NCBI RefSeq assembly: GCF_900112685.1
Contig: NZ_FOMS01000020.1
Coordinates: forward strand, 1-52,616
Reading direction: 5' to 3'
Length of the DNA: 52,616 nucleotides
DNA from: Roseivivax sediminis
GTDB lineage: Bacteria > Pseudomonadota > Alphaproteobacteria > Rhodobacterales > Rhodobacteraceae
The notes below the pieces were generated by a model, which was not told the DNA's origin, did no database searches, and saw only the letters and a list, made by a program, of their open reading frames with translations. Numbering within the stretch: the stretch's first letter is position 1; each line of letters starts with the position of its first letter. Shown piece by piece: positions 49,449 through 52,616 of the stretch. Position numbers and translations under genes: made by a program.

Positions 49449-51030
49449 CCTCTGCCGATATTCGAGGTTTCCATGACAAGCTCCACAAACCTGTTACTAC
49501 ACTTATACAGACGACTATGGAGAACCCATAGAACCTGCCAGCGCTGCCGAAGCCAAGCGCTAATACTCCAAGAACGCAAGCCATCTTGATTAGCGTCGAA
49601 CTAAGCTGTCGTCGCATTAAAGCATTATAAGCACCTGTAATATCCGCTGCCACGAATGATTTTAGCAGCCGTTTCGCACATATCATAAAAACACTACAGG
49701 TTAGAACTAAAAGTAGAAAGCTTGTAAAAAATGGCGAAGCATCGTCGTGAATGAAACGCCAAGGCTCTTCATGCCATCCGAGTGCGTATTGTGCGTCATG
49801 GACAAACCACTTCGTGATTGTCGCAGCATCAGTTAGTAGATATGCTGCATTAACCTTGATTGTTAGTGCAATTAACGATCCCAAGGCCGCACACCGAAAT
49901 AGGCTTAATAGTATGTGCTCGCCAATTTCATAATCCGATACAGTCGCCAGTTCGCGATAACTTCTTAGAGCAACGATATCGGAAAAGTCGCTCACAACAA
50001 CATACAAGAGCAGGAGCGAAGAAAAGTATAGCCAATATAGTAAGCCAGAGTACAAGAAGGCTAGAAAGGATACCATGATCGCTGCAGGTGTTGATATCAC
50101 ATCCGGACGCTTTATTGCGACCAGCAACCAGTCTATCATTGACGAGTCAGTCTCGCCATCGAGCAAGGGGAGCAGGTAAACACCCGCCCACTGCAAGAAG
50201 AAAATACCGACGGTGCAGACCACGAGAATTAGCTTGAAGGCTAGAGAGTGTTCTACAAGTCGACGTCCCCAGGACTGTGGCGAACTGTTTATAGCGCTCA
50301 GCAAACTATTTCGCGATGGTCCTGTCCAACTCTTTAGCGTATCACTGACGCTCATCAAGACCATCGGAAGGAGGATCATTTCTCCAATGATCCAAGAAGG
50401 CGACCAAAAGAAACCAACTTGCTTAGGGAAACTATCAGATACTCTATATGTAATATCATGAGTGCCCACGGCATATGCTACGAACCATAGTGTTCCACAG
50501 CACACCCAAACGATGATAGGTAATGTTAGTGAAGGTCCTTTAAAAAGCTCGTCCGTTATTAAAGCGAGGTTTTTTGCTTCGCCACGGGGCGTTTCCACAT
50601 CATTGATCGCATCTGGTGTCTGTCTGTTCTCACGATCAACAACGGTTTCCGGGGTCGGGCTGGCAGCGCGTTTCTCCCGGCGCTTGGACGTCGTTCTCGA
50701 TTGAGCGGCGGAAAGAGCAACCTGCCATTCGCTGGTCGCATGAGTGTCGCCGCAACCGAAAATTCTAGCGAGCCATCGGATGTTTTGGGCGCTTATACCT
50801 TTTTGGTTGTCTTGAAACCAAAGCTGTACTGTTCGCAGCTCAATGCCTGAGCGGTTCTTTCCAATCTGGGATATGGCGCCCGCAAGTTGCTCTGGTGTCC
50901 ACGGTCCTGGTGGCAAACCTTCGGCATCAACGTCGCGCCCCGCTCCCGCGGCGGCCAAACGCCTCAAAAGCTCCTTGATGTCCGGGTCATCGGTAGGCGG
51001 AGCTACATAATATTTACCGTTTACTATCAA
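49432..51030 (-). CDS. rcgA: RcgA-like membrane protein with N-terminal helix-turn-helix
   Basis: A 532-residue protein. Residues about 40-110 look like a DNA-binding helix-turn-helix (WTPEQLAGAIS, LRTVQLWF, NIRWLARIFG). A linker of about 50 residues leads to a membrane part with about nine helices (about 170-520) and no known transporter motif. From memory the family is called RcgA, putative transporter. The layout would also suit a membrane-bound regulator that senses a signal made or destroyed by RcgR. The start is TTG 51030. GC content is clearly lower than in the backbone genes. Confidence 0.78.
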   Translation of the reverse strand: MIVNGKYYVAPPTDDPDIKELLRRLAAAGAGRDVDAEGLPPGPWTPEQLAGAISQIGKNRSGIELRTVQLWFQDNQKGISAQNIRWLARIFGCGDTHATSEWQVALSAAQSRTTSKRREKRAASPTPETVVDRENRQTPDAINDVETPRGEAKNLALITDELFKGPSLTLPIIVWVCCGTLWFVAYAVGTHDITYRVSDSFPKQVGFFWSPSWIIGEMILLPMVLMSVSDTLKSWTGPSRNSLLSAINSSPQSWGRRLVEHSLAFKLILVVCTVGIFFLQWAGVYLLPLLDGETDSSMIDWLLVAIKRPDVISTPAAIMVSFLAFLYSGLLYWLYFSSLLLLYVVVSDFSDIVALRSYRELATVSDYEIGEHILLSLFRCAALGSLIALTIKVNAAYLLTDAATITKWFVHDAQYALGWHEEPWRFIHDDASPFFTSFLLLVLTCSVFMICAKRLLKSFVAADITGAYNALMRRQLSSTLIKMACVLGVLALGFGSAGRFYGFSIVVCISVVTGLWSLSWKPRISAEDAYGD

Positions 51031-51524
51031 GGCTTTGCACGACGGTATTTCGTTCTAATTCGCAACCCTTCGTTGTGTTACGTGATCTAGCAACGTGTCA
51101 CAAGGCATCCATCGCGCAGGAAAGGTAGTGGCGGTGGTCCGCTTAGTACGGCCGGCGGCCGCGAAAGGTTGCATGGCAACCAAGTGCCCGCGCGCGGTCA
51201 GCGTAGGAAGTCCGGGCTTTAGGCTCGGCCGATGGTCCTCAGACCGCACCCCCTACCGATCCTAGTGCCTGAGCGGCCCCGGCGCACCGTCAGGAGCGCC
51301 GGAGCCGCCGGGCGCTGAGGCTTCGACTAAGGGACGTCAATGATGCTGCCACCAAAGATGTACGCCTTTCCGGTCTCGAAAGTGTTCGAGCTGCATCGGA
51401 CGGGCGAAAGGACATTCCTGGGAACTAGGTTCCAATGGAACACCGGACAGTCCGAAGTGGCGTGGGAACGGCCGGATTCATTCAAGGCGGGGACGATCGC
51501 GGAAGAGCCGATCCCAGCCGCCCC

Positions 51525-51544
51525 GGCCGGGCATGAGCCCGGCC
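51525..51544. repeat. 8-bp perfect hairpin
   Basis: GGCCGGGC-ATGA-GCCCGGCC, first of three successive stem-loops downstream of ardC. Confidence 0.7.
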
Positions 51545-51546
51545 CT

Positions 51547-51589
51547 CGCGGGTTGGGGTCGGCGGCGTAGACGCTGACCCCAACCCGCG
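51547..51589. repeat. 14-bp perfect inverted repeat
   Basis: CGCGGGTTGGGGTC (51547-51560) and GACCCCAACCCGCG (51576-51589) with a 15-base loop, followed on the plus strand by an A-run. Second of three successive stem-loops. Confidence 0.8.
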
Positions 51590-51596
51590 AAAAAAT

Positions 51597-51619
51597 GAGC
51601 CCCGCCGAAAGCGGGGCTC
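51597..51619 (-). terminator. Intrinsic terminator of ardC
   Basis: A 9-bp perfect stem GAGCCCCGC / GCGGGGCTC with T-run on the minus strand, 27 bases after the ardC stop. Nearly the same hairpin as at 2855-2874. Confidence 0.85.
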
Positions 51620-51645
51620 CTGTAGGGACAGGGAGAGGGGGCCGC

Positions 51646-52527
51646 TTACGCGGCCTCCTTGGTTTCAACCTCGCCTTTGGACATGATGAAATCCACGGCC
51701 TTCTGAGCCTCGGACGCGGCTCGGAAGATCGCGCGCTTATCGTCCTTCATGGCTTGCAGCCAGCCTTCGACATACGCGGCGGACTGGTCGAACTCGGGTT
51801 CAACACCGATCTGCACGCCCAACATGCAAGCGCCGATCTCTGCGACCAATTCCTCGAAGGCGTAGGCTTTCCGGTCATTGAACCGCTTGAAGCGTTCCAG
51901 CCGCTTGTCGGCGCCGGTCCAGTGGGTCAGCTCATGGGCTAGCGTCCCGTAGTAGCCTTGCGCGGCGTGGAAGGTTGCAATTGGCGGCATGTGGATCACG
52001 TCGCGGCGGAGGTCGTAGAAGGCGCGCGGCTGGTCGCTCGTCTCGATGGCCGCACCGGAGCGGGCAAAGAAAGCCTCAAGCTCGGGGTCGGCCTCGGTGC
52101 CAAGGTCGCGCGGCGGCTCGGGCCGGATATAGAACTCATCGGCCAAGCCTTCGATCTGGTCGGCGTTGAAAACGCGGTAAGCGCGGCAATAGGGGATGCG
52201 CTGCTCGTCGCCGTCCTCGTTCTCCTTCTCAATGGTCCCATATTTGACCACCGTTGCGGATTTCTCGCCCTTGCGGACCTGCCCGCCAAGCTCCTGCGCC
52301 TGCCGGTAGGTCATCCAGCGCGCGGACGTGTAGCCCTTCGCGGAAGCGGTCGCCCACAACATCAGGACATTGATGCCGCGATATTCCTCGGCGTTGAACC
52401 GCAAGGGCATATGCGCGCCACCACCGCCGCCGGTCCACGGCTTGCGCCACGGCGGCGTGCCTGCCTCGATCTGCGCAATGATTTCGTTGGTAACGTGCTG
52501 GTAAACATCGAATTTTGATTTAGCCAT
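51646..52527 (-). CDS. ardC: ArdC-like antirestriction protein
   Basis: A 293-residue protein with an N-terminal ssDNA-binding DUF1738 domain (about residues 5-130, GTPPWRKPW, RGINVLMLW, WMTYRQAQELGGQVRKGEK) and a C-terminal zincin-like metallopeptidase domain with YYGTLAHELTHWTG (HELTH at 198-202) and ELVAEIGACML. ArdC-type proteins are made early in the recipient and protect incoming single-stranded DNA from restriction. GGAGG seven bases upstream fixes the start. The leader crosses the contig joint and is full of hairpins. Confidence 0.93.
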   Translation of the reverse strand: MAKSKFDVYQHVTNEIIAQIEAGTPPWRKPWTGGGGGAHMPLRFNAEEYRGINVLMLWATASAKGYTSARWMTYRQAQELGGQVRKGEKSATVVKYGTIEKENEDGDEQRIPYCRAYRVFNADQIEGLADEFYIRPEPPRDLGTEADPELEAFFARSGAAIETSDQPRAFYDLRRDVIHMPPIATFHAAQGYYGTLAHELTHWTGADKRLERFKRFNDRKAYAFEELVAEIGACMLGVQIGVEPEFDQSAAYVEGWLQAMKDDKRAIFRAASEAQKAVDFIMSKGEVETKEAA

Positions 52528-52616
52528 TTGTGGCCTCCTTCGTGGTGAGGCGGCGGGGTCTAGGTGCCCTCGTTCCGCCGATGGGCTGCGCCTCGGCCAC
52601 CTGATCCGACCGAAAA
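52522..52616. repeat. Contig-end overlap (copy 2)
   Basis: Identical to positions 1-95; see that entry. It contains the first two ardC codons and its ribosome site. Counting it once gives a circle of 52,521 bp. Confidence 0.93.

Larger units (their letters stand above)
51031..51645. other. Intergenic region between ardC and rcgA, rich in hairpins
   Basis: A small plus-strand frame (51340-51570, 76 codons) has a fair ribosome site (AAGGGA) but no recognisable family and runs into the hairpins, so I do not call it a gene. Three hairpins follow one another (51525-51544, 51547-51589, 51597-51619). The rcgA promoter must lie in about 51031-51150. Confidence 0.55.

Noticed and set aside
51340-51570. 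76-codon gene upstream of ardC's terminator
   Set aside because: Fair ribosome site but no recognisable product, and it ends inside two hairpins; too weak to call.

Overview
The window is a complete circular plasmid read as a linear contig. Its first 95 bases recur exactly as its last 95 (52522-52616), so the true circle is about 52,521 bp. The backbone points to an alphaproteobacterium, most likely Rhodobacteraceae (roseobacter group). It has a RepC-type initiator without adjacent repA/repB, a complete VirB/VirD4 transfer system, and a membrane protein/hydrolase pair that I recognise from memory as RcgA/RcgR of solitary-RepC ('RepC_soli') plasmids. The family assignment is from memory of these families, not from a search.

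Layout. 1-2.8 kb: a hairpin-rich leader upstream of ardC (which crosses the contig joint), then a lipoprotein, a secreted or membrane-anchored nuclease and a small membrane protein with a structured leader. 2.9-9.1 kb, minus strand: a ten-gene copper operon (Cys-rich secreted protein, multicopper oxidase, DUF411 protein, Met-rich micro-membrane protein, CcmD-like protein, DsbE- and TlpA-like thioredoxins, SCO, a membrane protein, CcdA) behind a CueR-type promoter. 9.2-14.5 kb, minus: Zn/Cd/Pb P1B ATPase, CDF exporter, second CcdA, YnfA and one MerR-family regulator; the ATPase, CDF and CcdA genes each have a promoter with the 19-bp spacer typical of MerR control. 14.6-25 kb, mainly plus: a second periplasmic copper/thiol operon (SCO, DsbB, DsbA-like, PCu(A)C, SCO, M23 peptidase, DUF411, lipoprotein), an L,D-transpeptidase, then ZIP transporter, LspA, Lnt, a micro-protein and CtaG. 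Broken copies of ynfA and of a P1B ATPase mark rearrangement.

25.7-29 kb: RepC, with a probable antisense RNA upstream and an A+T-rich internal segment that may be oriV, two secreted proteins of unknown role, and a serine resolvase. 29.2-43 kb, plus: the transfer operon virB1, B2, B3, B4, a lipoprotein, a VirB5/lytic-transglycosylase chimera, virB5, an unknown, virB6, B8, B9, B10, B11, virD4, closed by a 20-bp hairpin terminator. 43-45.5 kb, minus: VirD2-like relaxase and MobC-like accessory protein. 45.5-46.3 kb: candidate oriT hairpins followed by an exactly phased array of 45 octamers (consensus CGGA plus four variable bases). 46.3-47.7 kb: a ParA/VirC1-like ATPase and a partner with a disordered basic N-terminus. 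47.8-52.5 kb, minus: secreted protein, RcgR, RcgA, ArdC.

The strongest candidate for something undescribed is the oriT-octamer array-VirC1-like-partner block. It resembles the VirC1/VirC2/overdrive system of T-DNA transfer, or else a centromere read by a ParA partner. The second is the VirB5 paralogue with a transglycosylase embedded in its middle. All functional calls rest on reading motifs by eye; nothing was searched or folded by software.
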